A stretch of 64,000 bases of DNA from DASVTR01 sp033855775. Its GTDB lineage: Bacteria > Acidobacteriota > Blastocatellia > Pyrinomonadales > Pyrinomonadaceae. The position numbers and the translations under genes were made by a program. Where the stretch lies: contig JAWVFT010000141.1 in assembly GCA_033855775.1 (NCBI GenBank), forward strand, positions 1 through 64,000. The letters are read 5' to 3'. Numbering within the stretch: position 1 is the first letter of the stretch; each line of letters opens with the position of its first letter. This document shows positions 42,323 through 51,368 of this stretch, one piece after another. The notes beneath the pieces were generated by a model. It made no database searches and had not been told where the DNA came from. It saw only the letters and a list, made by a program, of their open reading frames with translations.

Positions 42323-44875
42323 ATGGCGACAATGAACGGAGAGCGGGTGGAGCGCGCTCAACTTTCAACCTATTCGCTCGGCAGCCTGTGGCTGGTGGGC
42401 GTCTGCTTTATTTTGTCGGGGGCGACCGGGCTGATTTACGAAGTCCTGTGGGCGCGCATGCTCGGCCTTGTGTTCGGGGCGACGACGTTCGCCATCAGCG
42501 CTGTGCTGGCGGCGTTTATGGGCGGGCTTGCTCTGGGCAGCGCGTGGGCCGGAAGGCTGGCGGCGCGCATCAAACGCCCCTTGAGAGCCTACGGCCTGCT
42601 GGAAATCGGCATCGCGCTGTACGCTCTGGCCGTGCCGCTTCTGTTCGGCTGGATTGACTCTGTTTACGCGCTCGTCTGGGAACAGTTTCATCCCGGCTTT
42701 TACGCCTTCAGCGTGTGGCGCTTCGCGCTCTCGTGCGTCGTGCTGCTCGTGCCGACGACGCTGATGGGAGCGACGCTGCCCGTGCTCTCCGCCGCGCTGC
42801 TGCGCTCGCCGGAGCACACAGCAACTTCCGTCACGCGGCTCTACACGTGCAACCTCGCCGGGGCTATCTTAGGCACGCTCGCCGCAGGCTTTTTCCTCTT
42901 GCCCAACTACGGCGTGCGCCTGACCATCTTCACAGCCGCCGCGCTCAATCTCTTAATCGGCGTCGCCGCCATCATCATTGACCGCAGGGACGCTCCGCTC
43001 TTAAACGAGCAGGAGGCGGAAGCTTCGACCGCCGCTTTAACCAATGCGAGCGACGTTGCCGACGTTAACTCGGCAGGAACGGACGAGCGCGCGGCTGGTG
43101 ACACGACGACGCCCGCCTCGCTCTCTTCGCAAGCGGAAGGGAGCAATCGTTTCTGGCTCTTCTGCGCAGCCGTCTCAGGCTTCGTCACCATCAGCACGCA
43201 GGTCGCATGGACGCGCGTGTTGACGATGGTTATCGGCTCAAGCACCTACGCCTTCAGCATGGTCGTCGCGCTCTTTCTTTTGGGTCTGGCCGTTGGCGCG
43301 TACATCGTCGCGGGCAAGAAGATGACGAGCAACCTGCGCCGCTCGATTCTCAACGTCGAAGTGGCAACCGCTATCACGCTCTTTCTCAGCATCACGATTA
43401 CGAACATGACGCCGGGGCTGTTGATTGACCTCGGCTCGCGCTTTGAAGTCAACTCTTGGGGCGCGCTGCTGGCCTTGCAGGTCTTCGTCGCGGCGCTCTT
43501 GATTCTGGTTCCGGCGCTCTTGATGGGGATGGTGATGCCGCTCGTCCTTGTGTGGGCCAGCAAGGCCGCGCAAACTGCCGCCGTCCGCCGCGTGGGCCGC
43601 AGCTACGCCGTCAACACGCTCGGAGCCATCGCGGGCGCGTTCATGACAGGCTTCGTGCTGATTCCGAAAGTGAGCACGCGCTTTACGATTCTCTTCGCCG
43701 CCGCGCTCTGCCTAATTCTCGCTGGCTGCGCTTACTACCCGCGCCGCAAAGACGTTGACGTTGGATGGCGACGCAGCCTCGCCGCCGGCTTGAGCTTCGC
43801 TCTCATCCTGCTGATGTTCGCCGTCGCCCCGCGCATGAACCTCGGCGACCTTTCGAAGGGAGCCTACGACCTGCTCGTGCGCATCCGCGCCAACCCGCAG
43901 TTCAGCGAAGGCAACAAGGACGGCAGAACCTACGGCCCGCAGACGAACAAGCTCCTGATGTATGCGGAGGGGCCGACGGCGACCGTCTCCGTGCGCGAAG
44001 ATTGGGGCGTCAGGTCGATGGCGATTAACGGTCGCACCAACGCCTCCGACAGCGCCGACATGCCGACGCAAGTTATCCTCGGGCAACTGCCCGTGCTGCT
44101 CGCCCCGCGCACGGACAACGCTTTGATAGTCGGCTACGGCTCAGGCGTCAGCGTCGGAGCGATGCTGCAATCCGCCGTCAAGTCTATCGAATGCGTAGAG
44201 CTTGAGCCGAAGGTCATCGAAGCCGGACACTTGTTCGACCATGTGAACAATCGCCCGCTCGACGACGCGCGCCTGCGCTTGATTGTTGACGACGCGCGGA
44301 CCTATTTGCGCGTCAACCCGGCGCAGTACGACGCCATCGTCAGCGAGCCGAGCCACCCTTGGGTTCCCGGCGTCGCCAATCTCTTCACGCAGCAATTCTT
44401 CGAGCTTGGCCGCAGCCGCTTGAAGGAAGACGGCGTGTTCGTCCAGTGGCTACAGATTTATCAACTCTCGCCCGACAGCCTGCGCTCCGTGCTCGCCACC
44501 TACCGGAGCGTCTTTCCGCACGTCATGATTTTTCGCGTCGGCGGCGCAACGCAGGGCAAGGACTTGATTCTCGCGGGCAGCCGCGTCCCGCTCACGCTTG
44601 AGCATCTGGCGGAGCGCATGAGCGACCCGCGCACGACGGCGGAACTGGCGCGCATTGACATCAAGAGCGAGGCGGACTTACGCGCTTGGTACATCTGTGA
44701 CGAGACGCAACTCGGCCCCGCGGTCGCCGGAGCCGTCATCAACACGGACGACAACATGCACATCGAAAACCGCGCCCCGCGCGAAGCCTTCCTCCCTTTG
44801 ATGGAAGCCAACGCCGCGTGGATAGAAGAACTCGCGCGGCAATCGCGCGCCGCTCGAATCGTCGCCGGAGATTAA
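42323..44875 (+). CDS. Membrane-embedded spermidine-synthase-like protein
   Basis: An 850-residue fusion. Residues about 20-530 form at least twelve membrane helices arranged as two homologous halves (SGATGLIYEVLWARMLGLVFG and TQVAWTRVLTMVIGSSTYAFS). Residues about 560-850 resemble the spermidine synthase methyltransferase fold: VGYGSGVSVGAMLQS, ECVELEPKVIEAG, LIVDDARTYL and YDAIVSEPSHPWVPGVANLF. This MFS-like plus SpeE-like architecture is common in Acidobacteriota and Myxobacteria; aminopropyl transfer is not proven. CAGGAG lies about 12 bases before the ATG. It converges with hemY with only 3 bases between. Confidence 0.9.
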   Translation: MATMNGERVERAQLSTYSLGSLWLVGVCFILSGATGLIYEVLWARMLGLVFGATTFAISAVLAAFMGGLALGSAWAGRLAARIKRPLRAYGLLEIGIALYALAVPLLFGWIDSVYALVWEQFHPGFYAFSVWRFALSCVVLLVPTTLMGATLPVLSAALLRSPEHTATSVTRLYTCNLAGAILGTLAAGFFLLPNYGVRLTIFTAAALNLLIGVAAIIIDRRDAPLLNEQEAEASTAALTNASDVADVNSAGTDERAAGDTTTPASLSSQAEGSNRFWLFCAAVSGFVTISTQVAWTRVLTMVIGSSTYAFSMVVALFLLGLAVGAYIVAGKKMTSNLRRSILNVEVATAITLFLSITITNMTPGLLIDLGSRFEVNSWGALLALQVFVAALLILVPALLMGMVMPLVLVWASKAAQTAAVRRVGRSYAVNTLGAIAGAFMTGFVLIPKVSTRFTILFAAALCLILAGCAYYPRRKDVDVGWRRSLAAGLSFALILLMFAVAPRMNLGDLSKGAYDLLVRIRANPQFSEGNKDGRTYGPQTNKLLMYAEGPTATVSVREDWGVRSMAINGRTNASDSADMPTQVILGQLPVLLAPRTDNALIVGYGSGVSVGAMLQSAVKSIECVELEPKVIEAGHLFDHVNNRPLDDARLRLIVDDARTYLRVNPAQYDAIVSEPSHPWVPGVANLFTQQFFELGRSRLKEDGVFVQWLQIYQLSPDSLRSVLATYRSVFPHVMIFRVGGATQGKDLILAGSRVPLTLEHLAERMSDPRTTAELARIDIKSEADLRAWYICDETQLGPAVAGAVINTDDNMHIENRAPREAFLPLMEANAAWIEELARQSRAARIVAGD

Positions 44876-44878
44876 AGT

Positions 44879-46342
44879 CTAAAAGGCTTGAGAGATGTTT
44901 GCGAATAGCTCATCAGCCGCGCTCTCGCCGCTGCGTATGCAGTCTGGAATGCCCGCGCCTGCGTAAGCGTTTCCGGCCAGCCTCAAGGTCGGCGTGTGGA
45001 GCAGTTCGCGCTTGATGCGGTCAATGCGTTCGATGTGGCCCAGATGATATTGAGCCATCGAGCGCGGCCACTTTTCGACGTGAGCGAAGAGCGGCGCTTG
45101 GGTGATGCCGAGCAGGTCTGTGAGGTCGCGGCGCACGGCTTCAGTCATCGCCGCTTCGTCTAAGGCGAACAGTTCGGGCTGCAACGCGCCGCCGACGAAG
45201 GCGCGCAGGAGAGCGCAATCAACAGGAGCGCGCCCTTTGAACTTGACGCTGCTGAAGGTGCAGGCCAGCGTCGAACGCCGCTCGATGAAGGGGACGACGA
45301 AGCCGAAGCCGTCGAGGCCGCGCGGGATGTCACGAAGCCTGTAAGCGAGATTGACCGTGGCGGTCGAAGCGTAGAGTATTTCGTTCAACTCTCCGGCCAG
45401 CCGCGCGTTCGTCTCGCGCAACAGAGCGGACGCGCCGTAGCCCGGCAGCGCGAGGCACACGGCGTCGGCCTTGAAACTCTCTCGCTCCGCTTGAATCAAC
45501 CAACGCCCTTCGGCCTCGTCAAACGAGAGCTTCTCGACTCTGGAGTTCAGTCTAATCGAATCTTGCGGCAGTCGCCGCGCCAGTTCATCCGAGAGCGTCT
45601 GCATCCCTTCATCGAAGGAGAGAAAGAGGCTGTAGCGCGCGCCGCTCGTCCCCTTTGTTTGCGCCGCGCTCTGCCTGCGGCTCTGTCGCCACATGGCTTT
45701 GATGAGGCTGCGGTCGGCGCGTTCCATTTCCAGAAAGCGCGGCATCGTCGCGCGCAGGCTGAGGCGTTCGGGGTCAGCCGTGTAGATGCCGCCGACCATC
45801 GGCTGCGCCATCCGCTCCAAAGCCTCGCGCCCAAGCCTGCGCCTGACGAACTGAGCGAGGCTTTCATCGTCAACTCCATTCGCGGCTGAGCGACGCGGCA
45901 GCAGCAAGTCGAAAGCCATTCGCGCCTTGCCCGTCCAACTGAAAATGCCCGTCGTCACAAACGGCCAGAGGCGCGACGGGGCGAGCAGTTGAAAGCCTTC
46001 GGGCACGGGCAGCAGCTTGCCCTTGCGAACGATGAAGCTGCGACGATTGACCGCGTTGGTTTCGATGAGGCGCGAGGCGAGGCCGAGGCGTTCGACGAGG
46101 TTGACGGCCTCCGGCTTTTCGGAGATGAAAGAGTCTGGCCCGCCTTCTAGAAGGAAGCCCTCGCGCCGCTCCGTGCGAATCGTGCCGCCCGTGCGCGAAC
46201 CGGCTTCGAGCAGCAGGATTTCCAACGGTCGCGCTTCGGCGCGGCTGCGTTCAAGCAGGCGATGCGCCGCCGCCAGACCGCTGATGCCGCCGCCGATGAC
46301 GGCGACACGACGCGGTTGATTCTGTCGCTGCTCCTTCATCAT
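44879..46342 (-). CDS. hemY: Protoporphyrinogen/coproporphyrinogen III oxidase
   Basis: A 487-residue FAD enzyme that oxidises the porphyrinogen near the end of haem synthesis. It has the FAD motif VAVIGGGISGLAAAHRL, LLEAGSRTGGTIRTE, EGGPDSFI and MVGGIYTADPERLSL. It is the oxygen-using HemY/HemG type. Given the coproporphyrin-ferrochelatase-like HemH in the same operon, it may oxidise coproporphyrinogen to coproporphyrin, but I cannot separate the two from sequence alone. Last gene of the haem operon. Confidence 0.93.
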   Translation of the reverse strand: MMKEQRQNQPRRVAVIGGGISGLAAAHRLLERSRAEARPLEILLLEAGSRTGGTIRTERREGFLLEGGPDSFISEKPEAVNLVERLGLASRLIETNAVNRRSFIVRKGKLLPVPEGFQLLAPSRLWPFVTTGIFSWTGKARMAFDLLLPRRSAANGVDDESLAQFVRRRLGREALERMAQPMVGGIYTADPERLSLRATMPRFLEMERADRSLIKAMWRQSRRQSAAQTKGTSGARYSLFLSFDEGMQTLSDELARRLPQDSIRLNSRVEKLSFDEAEGRWLIQAERESFKADAVCLALPGYGASALLRETNARLAGELNEILYASTATVNLAYRLRDIPRGLDGFGFVVPFIERRSTLACTFSSVKFKGRAPVDCALLRAFVGGALQPELFALDEAAMTEAVRRDLTDLLGITQAPLFAHVEKWPRSMAQYHLGHIERIDRIKRELLHTPTLRLAGNAYAGAGIPDCIRSGESAADELFANISQAF

Positions 46343-46372
46343 TCAAGTTCAAGCCGTCGTCGTCATTCAAGC

Positions 46373-47416
46373 TCAACCCGGCGTGACCGCGCTTGACGCT
46401 TCATGCCACGCGCGCAAAACTTCGCGCTCGCGCTCAGGCTTCAAACCGGCTCGCCATGCGGCATCGGCGGGGCGCGCGGGCAGCCATCGGAGCGTGGCGC
46501 GAACAGTCTCCGCCAAAGGGCGAAAGGTCAGGCCCGCCGCGATGGCTTTATCGTTTCGCGCCGCGAAGATTCCGCCATCTTCTTCCCTCGTCCAGAGCGG
46601 AACCTCGACCCACGCGCCCAAGCCCTGCGCGAGCAGAAATTCCTCGTCCACCCATGTGAACTCAGCGTCGCTCGCGCTCGCGGCTTTGCACTCTTCGAGG
46701 ACTTGGCTCATCGTCGCGCCGTCGGCCCCGCTTGCGTTGAAGATGCCTGTCTGCTGTTCTTCGGCCATGCGTATGTTCCACTCGGCGAGGTCGCGCACGT
46801 CTATCACGCGCACGTGTCTGGCGGGGCGTCCGGGCGCGAGGACTTCGCCGCCCTGCGCGACACGTCGCGGCCAGTAAGTAAAGCGGTCGCTGTAATCGTG
46901 CGGCCCGACAATCAGGCCGGGACGGATGACGAGCGTGCGCCCCGGCAGAGCTTCTTCGACCGCTTGTTCCGAGCGCGCCTTCAAGGGGCCGTACCGCTCG
47001 CCGTAGGAAATAGCCGTCGGCCTGTCGCCCGTGTCAAAGCTCTCGGCTTCCGCCGCCTGCGCGTCCGTTATCTCACCGACCGGCGCGCTTTCGTCGTAAC
47101 CCGCGGCAGCGAAGTTCGCGTAGACCGAGACGCTGGAAATGAACGTGTAATGAGCCACAGAGCCTGACAATAAACGAGCCGACGCGCCCGTCGCGCCCGG
47201 CGTATAACCGCAGGTGTCAATCACCGCGTCCCAACTGCGCCCCTTCAGCGCGTCCAGATTCGTCAGGCGATTTCCAATCAGCCTTTCGACTTCCGGGTAC
47301 AACTCAGGATTGTGCAAGCCGCGATTGAAGAGCGTCACTTGATGCCCTCGCTTCAAGGCCGCTTCGACCAGATAACGACCGAGAAAAACCGTGCCGCCGA
47401 TAATCAGAATCTTCAT
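46373..47416 (-). CDS. NAD(P)-dependent epimerase/reductase (extended SDR-like)
   Basis: A 347-residue Rossmann protein with the nucleotide loop MKILIIGGTVFLGRYLVEAAL at the N-terminus, an NAD-binding specific pattern NRG and the FNRGLHNPELYP segment. The YxxxK region is atypical (ISYGERYGPLKARSEQ). It falls in the group annotated as NAD-dependent epimerases or mRNA-binding-like SDRs (CSP41 type). It lies between hemH and hemY, 30 and 89 bases away, which suggests a shared transcript, but no haem-pathway reaction obviously needs it. Substrate unknown. Confidence 0.85.
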   Translation of the reverse strand: MKILIIGGTVFLGRYLVEAALKRGHQVTLFNRGLHNPELYPEVERLIGNRLTNLDALKGRSWDAVIDTCGYTPGATGASARLLSGSVAHYTFISSVSVYANFAAAGYDESAPVGEITDAQAAEAESFDTGDRPTAISYGERYGPLKARSEQAVEEALPGRTLVIRPGLIVGPHDYSDRFTYWPRRVAQGGEVLAPGRPARHVRVIDVRDLAEWNIRMAEEQQTGIFNASGADGATMSQVLEECKAASASDAEFTWVDEEFLLAQGLGAWVEVPLWTREEDGGIFAARNDKAIAAGLTFRPLAETVRATLRWLPARPADAAWRAGLKPEREREVLRAWHEASSAVTPG

Positions 47417-47505
47417 CTCTCAAACTCCAAGGGACAAGTTATGACGAAGGCCGAACGATGAACGATGAGAGCGAGGCTTCCATCCTTTGCTCATCGCGCC
47501 ACACT

Positions 47506-48558
47506 TCATTCCTGCTTCAACGTCGCGGCGTTCATGGCAGCGGCAGGGCGCGCGGCTCCCATCAGGCAGCAATCCGCGGGGCAAGAGTCCGCGACTGTGC
47601 CGCGTTCGCCGAGAGAGCGGCGCGGCGTGTCCGGCGTCAGCCGTTCGAGCATCAACTCGCGTATCATCTGGATGAACAAGGGATGCGCGCCGACGGTCGC
47701 GGCGCGCGTCATTTTCAAGTCGAGACGGTCGCAGAGCGAGCGCGCCTCCGTGTCCAGGTCGTACAAGACTTCCATGTGGTCGGAGATGAAGCCGACGGGC
47801 GCGACGACCACATCCTGCGCTCCTGCTTCTTTCAACTGCGAGAGATGATCGCAGATGTCCGGCTCTAACCATGGCTGACTTGGCGGGCCGCTCCGGCTCT
47901 GGAAGACGAGGCGCCAGCGTTCGTGTTGAAGCTCTGCGGCAATCAAGCGGCAAGTCTCAAGCAGTTGCTCTTGATACGCGCAGCCGGATGCCATCGAGAG
48001 CGGAATGCTGTGAGCCGTGAAGGCGATGTGGGCGGCGTCGCGTCGCTCGTGCGGAATCTGCGCGAGGGCCGCGCGGACGTTCTCAACGTTCGCTTCGACG
48101 AAGCCCGGATGATTATAAAAGGCGCGCAGCTTGTCCACCTGCGGCGCATGCGCGCCGACTTCCAAACGCGCCCGCTCGATGTCTTCGCGGTACTGGCGAC
48201 AACCGGAGTAAGAGCTATATGCGGAAGTGAAAAAAGCGAGCGCGCGCTTAACGCCGTCGTCGGCCATCCGGCGAAGCGTGTCCGCGAGCAAAGGATGCCA
48301 GTTGCGATTGCCCCAGTAGATTGGAAGCCGTGGGCCGTGCGCCGCCAGTTCAGCTTCGAGCGCCGCTATCAAGCGACGATTCTGCTCGTTAATCGGACTG
48401 ATGCCGTCAAACAACTCGTAGTGATGCGCGACGGCGCGCATTCTTTCCAGAGGGACGTTCTTTCCGCGCAGCACGTTTTCCAGAAACGGCATCACGTCGT
48501 TCATGCCTTCCGGCCCGCCGAACGAGACAACCAGCAATGCGTCGTAAGGTTGATTCAT
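47506..48558 (-). CDS. hemH: Ferrochelatase, coproporphyrin-type with C-terminal cysteine cluster
   Basis: A 350-residue enzyme that inserts Fe2+ into a porphyrin. It is most like the Gram-positive (CpfC) group: VSFGGPEGMNDVMPFLENVLRGKNVP, IYWGNRNWHP, FFTSAYSSYSGCRQYREDI, FTAHSIP and GFISDHMEVLYDLD. In mycobacterial CpfC a Cys in SSYSSC and three C-terminal Cys hold a [2Fe-2S] cluster; here the matching Cys in YSGC and the end motif SCPADCC are present. This points to a cluster and to the coproporphyrin branch. It begins 3 bases after hemE. Confidence 0.94.
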   Translation of the reverse strand: MNQPYDALLVVSFGGPEGMNDVMPFLENVLRGKNVPLERMRAVAHHYELFDGISPINEQNRRLIAALEAELAAHGPRLPIYWGNRNWHPLLADTLRRMADDGVKRALAFFTSAYSSYSGCRQYREDIERARLEVGAHAPQVDKLRAFYNHPGFVEANVENVRAALAQIPHERRDAAHIAFTAHSIPLSMASGCAYQEQLLETCRLIAAELQHERWRLVFQSRSGPPSQPWLEPDICDHLSQLKEAGAQDVVVAPVGFISDHMEVLYDLDTEARSLCDRLDLKMTRAATVGAHPLFIQMIRELMLERLTPDTPRRSLGERGTVADSCPADCCLMGAARPAAAMNAATLKQE

Positions 48559-48561
48559 AAC

Positions 48562-49626
48562 TTATCTACGGCTCAACTCGTGAACTGCGTCAACGAGCGC
48601 GAGCACGTTGTCAACGGGAGTTTCGGGCAGGATGCCGTGGCCCAGATTAAAGATGTGGCCGGGACGCCCCGCGGCGCGTGAGAGAATGTGCGCGGCGCGG
48701 GCGCGAATGAAGTCGGGGCTGCTGAAGAGTTGAACGGGGTCGAGATTGCCCATCACGGCCACGTCGCCGAGGCTCTGCCATGCGTCGCCGAGGTCAACGC
48801 GCCAGTCTAAGCCGATACAATCGCCGCCCGCCTCCGTCATCAAGTCGAGCAGGGCGGCTGTGCCTGTGCCGAAGTGTATGACGGGAACGCCGGGAGTGAT
48901 GTGCTGGATGACGCTGCGCGTGTGGGGCAAAACGTATTCGCGGTAATCGTCGCGGCTGAGGCAGCCGACCCATGAGTCGAAGAGCTGGACGGCCTGCGCC
49001 CCGGCGGCGATTTGCGCGTTGAGATAACGGACGAGGGCGCGCGAGATTAGAGACATCATCGCGTGCCACGCGCCGCTGTCCGCGTACATCAGTTGCTTGG
49101 CGTGAACGTAGTTCTTCGACGAGCCGCCTTCGATGATGTAGGAAGCGAGCGTGAAGGGCGCGCCCGCGAAACCTATGAGCGGCACGTTTGGACGCAGCGC
49201 GCGGCGCGTCTGCCGGATGGCCTCGAAGACGAAGCCGAGCGACGAGACATCTTCGACTTCGCGCAGGCGTTCGACATCCGCCACGGCGCGCACGGGATTA
49301 TGAATCAAGGGGCCTTCGCCTTTGGCGAACTCTAAATCGAGGCCCATCGGTTCGATGATTAAGAGGATGTCTGCGAAGATAATCGCGGCGTCAACGTTGA
49401 GGCGTTCGGCGGCGAAGACGGTCACTTCCGTCGCCAGTTCGGGCGTCTTGCAGAGTTCGAGAAAAGTCGTCCTGGCGCGCACCTCTCTATATTCGGGCAT
49501 GTAACGCCCGGCCTGTCGCATCAGCCAGACGGGCGTGTAGTCTACGGGTTCGCGGCGGCAGGCGCGCATGAAAGGGCTGTTGGCGAGCGCGTCGGTCGTG
49601 TGCGCCTTTTGTGCTTCGATGACCAA
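48562..49626 (-). CDS. hemE: Uroporphyrinogen decarboxylase
   Basis: A 354-residue UroD that removes four carboxyls from uroporphyrinogen III to give coproporphyrinogen III. Signature PVWLMRQAGRYMPEYRE, IIFADILLIIEPMG, GFAGAPFTLASYIIEGG and the active-site SWVGCLS are all visible. The start is a TTG behind AGAGGA; the first downstream ATG (MRACRREPVDYTPVW) is a possible but shorter start. First gene of the unit hemE-hemH-SDR-hemY. Confidence 0.96.
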   Translation of the reverse strand: MVIEAQKAHTTDALANSPFMRACRREPVDYTPVWLMRQAGRYMPEYREVRARTTFLELCKTPELATEVTVFAAERLNVDAAIIFADILLIIEPMGLDLEFAKGEGPLIHNPVRAVADVERLREVEDVSSLGFVFEAIRQTRRALRPNVPLIGFAGAPFTLASYIIEGGSSKNYVHAKQLMYADSGAWHAMMSLISRALVRYLNAQIAAGAQAVQLFDSWVGCLSRDDYREYVLPHTRSVIQHITPGVPVIHFGTGTAALLDLMTEAGGDCIGLDWRVDLGDAWQSLGDVAVMGNLDPVQLFSSPDFIRARAAHILSRAAGRPGHIFNLGHGILPETPVDNVLALVDAVHELSRR

Positions 49627-49868
49627 GCTGCTTCGGTTCCTCTGTTTCTATGCAGGTCGAACGCGCCGTCGAATTTGGTCGCGCAAGCGTTTCTCTACGG
49701 CGGCGTCTGCCTGCATAATAGATTCGGGCGTTAGACATCAGACTACAACATGATGCGGCCCGGACGAAAGCAGGGACGCGGGGAGGAAGCGACGGGTCTT
49801 CGCAGTTCCGCAAAAAACTTGCCACAAAACGGGCGCGGCTGGTGTTTACGTGTGTGAGAGCAGCAGAT

Positions 49869-50438
49869 ATGAGCGGTAGAGCCTTGACGGACTCCATGCC
49901 CCAGACAGTTGATTCAACGGCGACGCCGCTCGGCTTCGACGATGCTTTTGTGCTGCATCATCGAGCCGTTTTTCGCACCGCCCGCGCCGTGGTGCGCGAC
50001 GCGGGGCTGGCCGAAGACGTGACGCAGGAGGTCTTTCTCAGGCTCTATCGTAACCTCGGCTCGACGCCTGCGGACGAGTTGCTGCGCCCCTGGCTGTTGC
50101 GCGTCACTTTGAACGTCGCGCGCAACACGCTGCGCGGGCAGAGTCGCTCGGCGGCGCGCGAGGAAGAGTTTGCCAGACAAACGGGCGCGGACACAGACTG
50201 GCTCACGCCCGCGCCGGAGGAAGAGTTTGAGAGACGCGCGAAGATTGAGGCGGCCAGAGCCGCGCTGGAAAAGATTAAAGAGCCGATGCGCAGTTGCCTG
50301 TTGCTGAAGCAACAGGGACTCTCGTACCGCGAGATTGCGAACACGCTGCAACTGAACGAAACGAACGTCGGCAGCCTTATCGCAAGAGGCCGGAAAGAAT
50401 TTGTCAGGGTTTACGGCAAGATCGGAGCAAGCCGATGA
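49869..50438 (+). CDS. ECF-type RNA polymerase sigma factor
   Basis: A 189-residue sigma-70 family ECF factor. Region 2 is HHRAVFRTARAVVRDAGLAEDVTQEVFLRLYRNL (about 30-65), region 4 is MRSCLLLKQQGLSYREIANTLQLNETNVGSLIARGRKE (about 140-180). The start ATG 49869 is tentative; a later ATG at 49896 is possible. The stop codon overlaps the start of a zinc-finger anti-sigma gene (ATGA), and three DUF4097 surface protein genes follow in the same direction, likely its targets or partners. Confidence 0.94.
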   Translation: MSGRALTDSMPQTVDSTATPLGFDDAFVLHHRAVFRTARAVVRDAGLAEDVTQEVFLRLYRNLGSTPADELLRPWLLRVTLNVARNTLRGQSRSAAREEEFARQTGADTDWLTPAPEEEFERRAKIEAARAALEKIKEPMRSCLLLKQQGLSYREIANTLQLNETNVGSLIARGRKEFVRVYGKIGASR

Positions 50439-51346
50439 AAGAATGTCTGGAAGAGGGAACGATACAAGCTTACGTTGACGGCGAACTCTCGCCGTCGGCA
50501 GCCGAACGAGTGGCGACGCATGCGAGCGCGTGCGCGGCGTGCGCGAGCCTTTTGATCGAAGCGGAAAACGAGTTGGCGTTGCTCATGACGGCCTTCGAGC
50601 CGGAGTTGAGCCTGCCCGTGCCGTCCGAGCGTTTGCGTGAACGGCTCGACGCGGCCATCGTTGAAGCGCGCTCTCCGGCGAACGAGCCGCGCGCAACGTC
50701 AAGCCGAAGCTTGAAAGCGTGGCTCGCGTCGCTCGCGCCTTCGTTCAACTTCGCGCCGCGCCGGGCGTTGGGCTTTGCGAGTCTACTGGCGGTCATCGCC
50801 TTCGCGGCCATCTTCGCGCTGGTCGCATCGCGCCGCGCGGCTCAGCCGAACACGCTGGCCGTCGTCTCGGATGGACACAGAGAGATGAACTTGAACGCTC
50901 CGGTTCCGGGCGGCTCGAAAGATGTCGCAACGCAAACGGGCGGCGTCGTGAACATCGTTCCGGCGAGCGGCAAACCGCTTGGCGCTCAATCGGCGCGGCG
51001 GACAGCGACGCCTTCAAGATTAGCCAGAGGCGTTGATAAAGCCGACGCTGCGCTGGTGGCCGACGCCAAGCCTTTGCCAGGCGAGGACAGTTATCTGAAG
51101 ACCATCGCTTCTTTGTCGTCCATCGTCGAGACGAACGGCGAGAATGCCTTGAAGCCGAGCTTGCGCGGCGAGTATGAGCGGAATCTAGCGCTCGTTAATC
51201 ACGCCATTGACGCGACCAGGCGCAACGCGCGGCGCAACCCGAAAGACCCGGACGCCGTTGACTTTTTATACTCTTCCTATCAAAGCAAGATTGACTTGCT
51301 GAGTTCCGTCGCCGAGCAGGGCCAGATGGTCGCCGTCGCGCGTTGA
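50435..51346 (+). CDS. Membrane anti-sigma factor (zf-HC2)
   Basis: A 303-residue protein beginning MKECLEEGTIQAYVDGEL with the zinc-binding HASACAAC motif of ZAS/zf-HC2 anti-sigma domains (residues about 1-40). A cytoplasmic linker leads to one membrane helix (about 110-132, ALGFASLLAVIAFAAIFALV) and a periplasmic domain (about 135-303) with a helical C-terminal part. It should hold the ECF sigma factor inactive until an envelope signal. Translational coupling with the sigma gene supports this. Confidence 0.92.
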   Translation: MKECLEEGTIQAYVDGELSPSAAERVATHASACAACASLLIEAENELALLMTAFEPELSLPVPSERLRERLDAAIVEARSPANEPRATSSRSLKAWLASLAPSFNFAPRRALGFASLLAVIAFAAIFALVASRRAAQPNTLAVVSDGHREMNLNAPVPGGSKDVATQTGGVVNIVPASGKPLGAQSARRTATPSRLARGVDKADAALVADAKPLPGEDSYLKTIASLSSIVETNGENALKPSLRGEYERNLALVNHAIDATRRNARRNPKDPDAVDFLYSSYQSKIDLLSSVAEQGQMVAVAR

Positions 51347-51368
51347 TGAATTGGAATTAACTGACAAC

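Noticed and set aside
50294..50434. Longer frame for the anti-sigma gene
   Set aside because: It would overlap 140 bases of the sigma gene in another frame; the ATGA overlap start at 50435 gives the standard zf-HC2 N-terminus.
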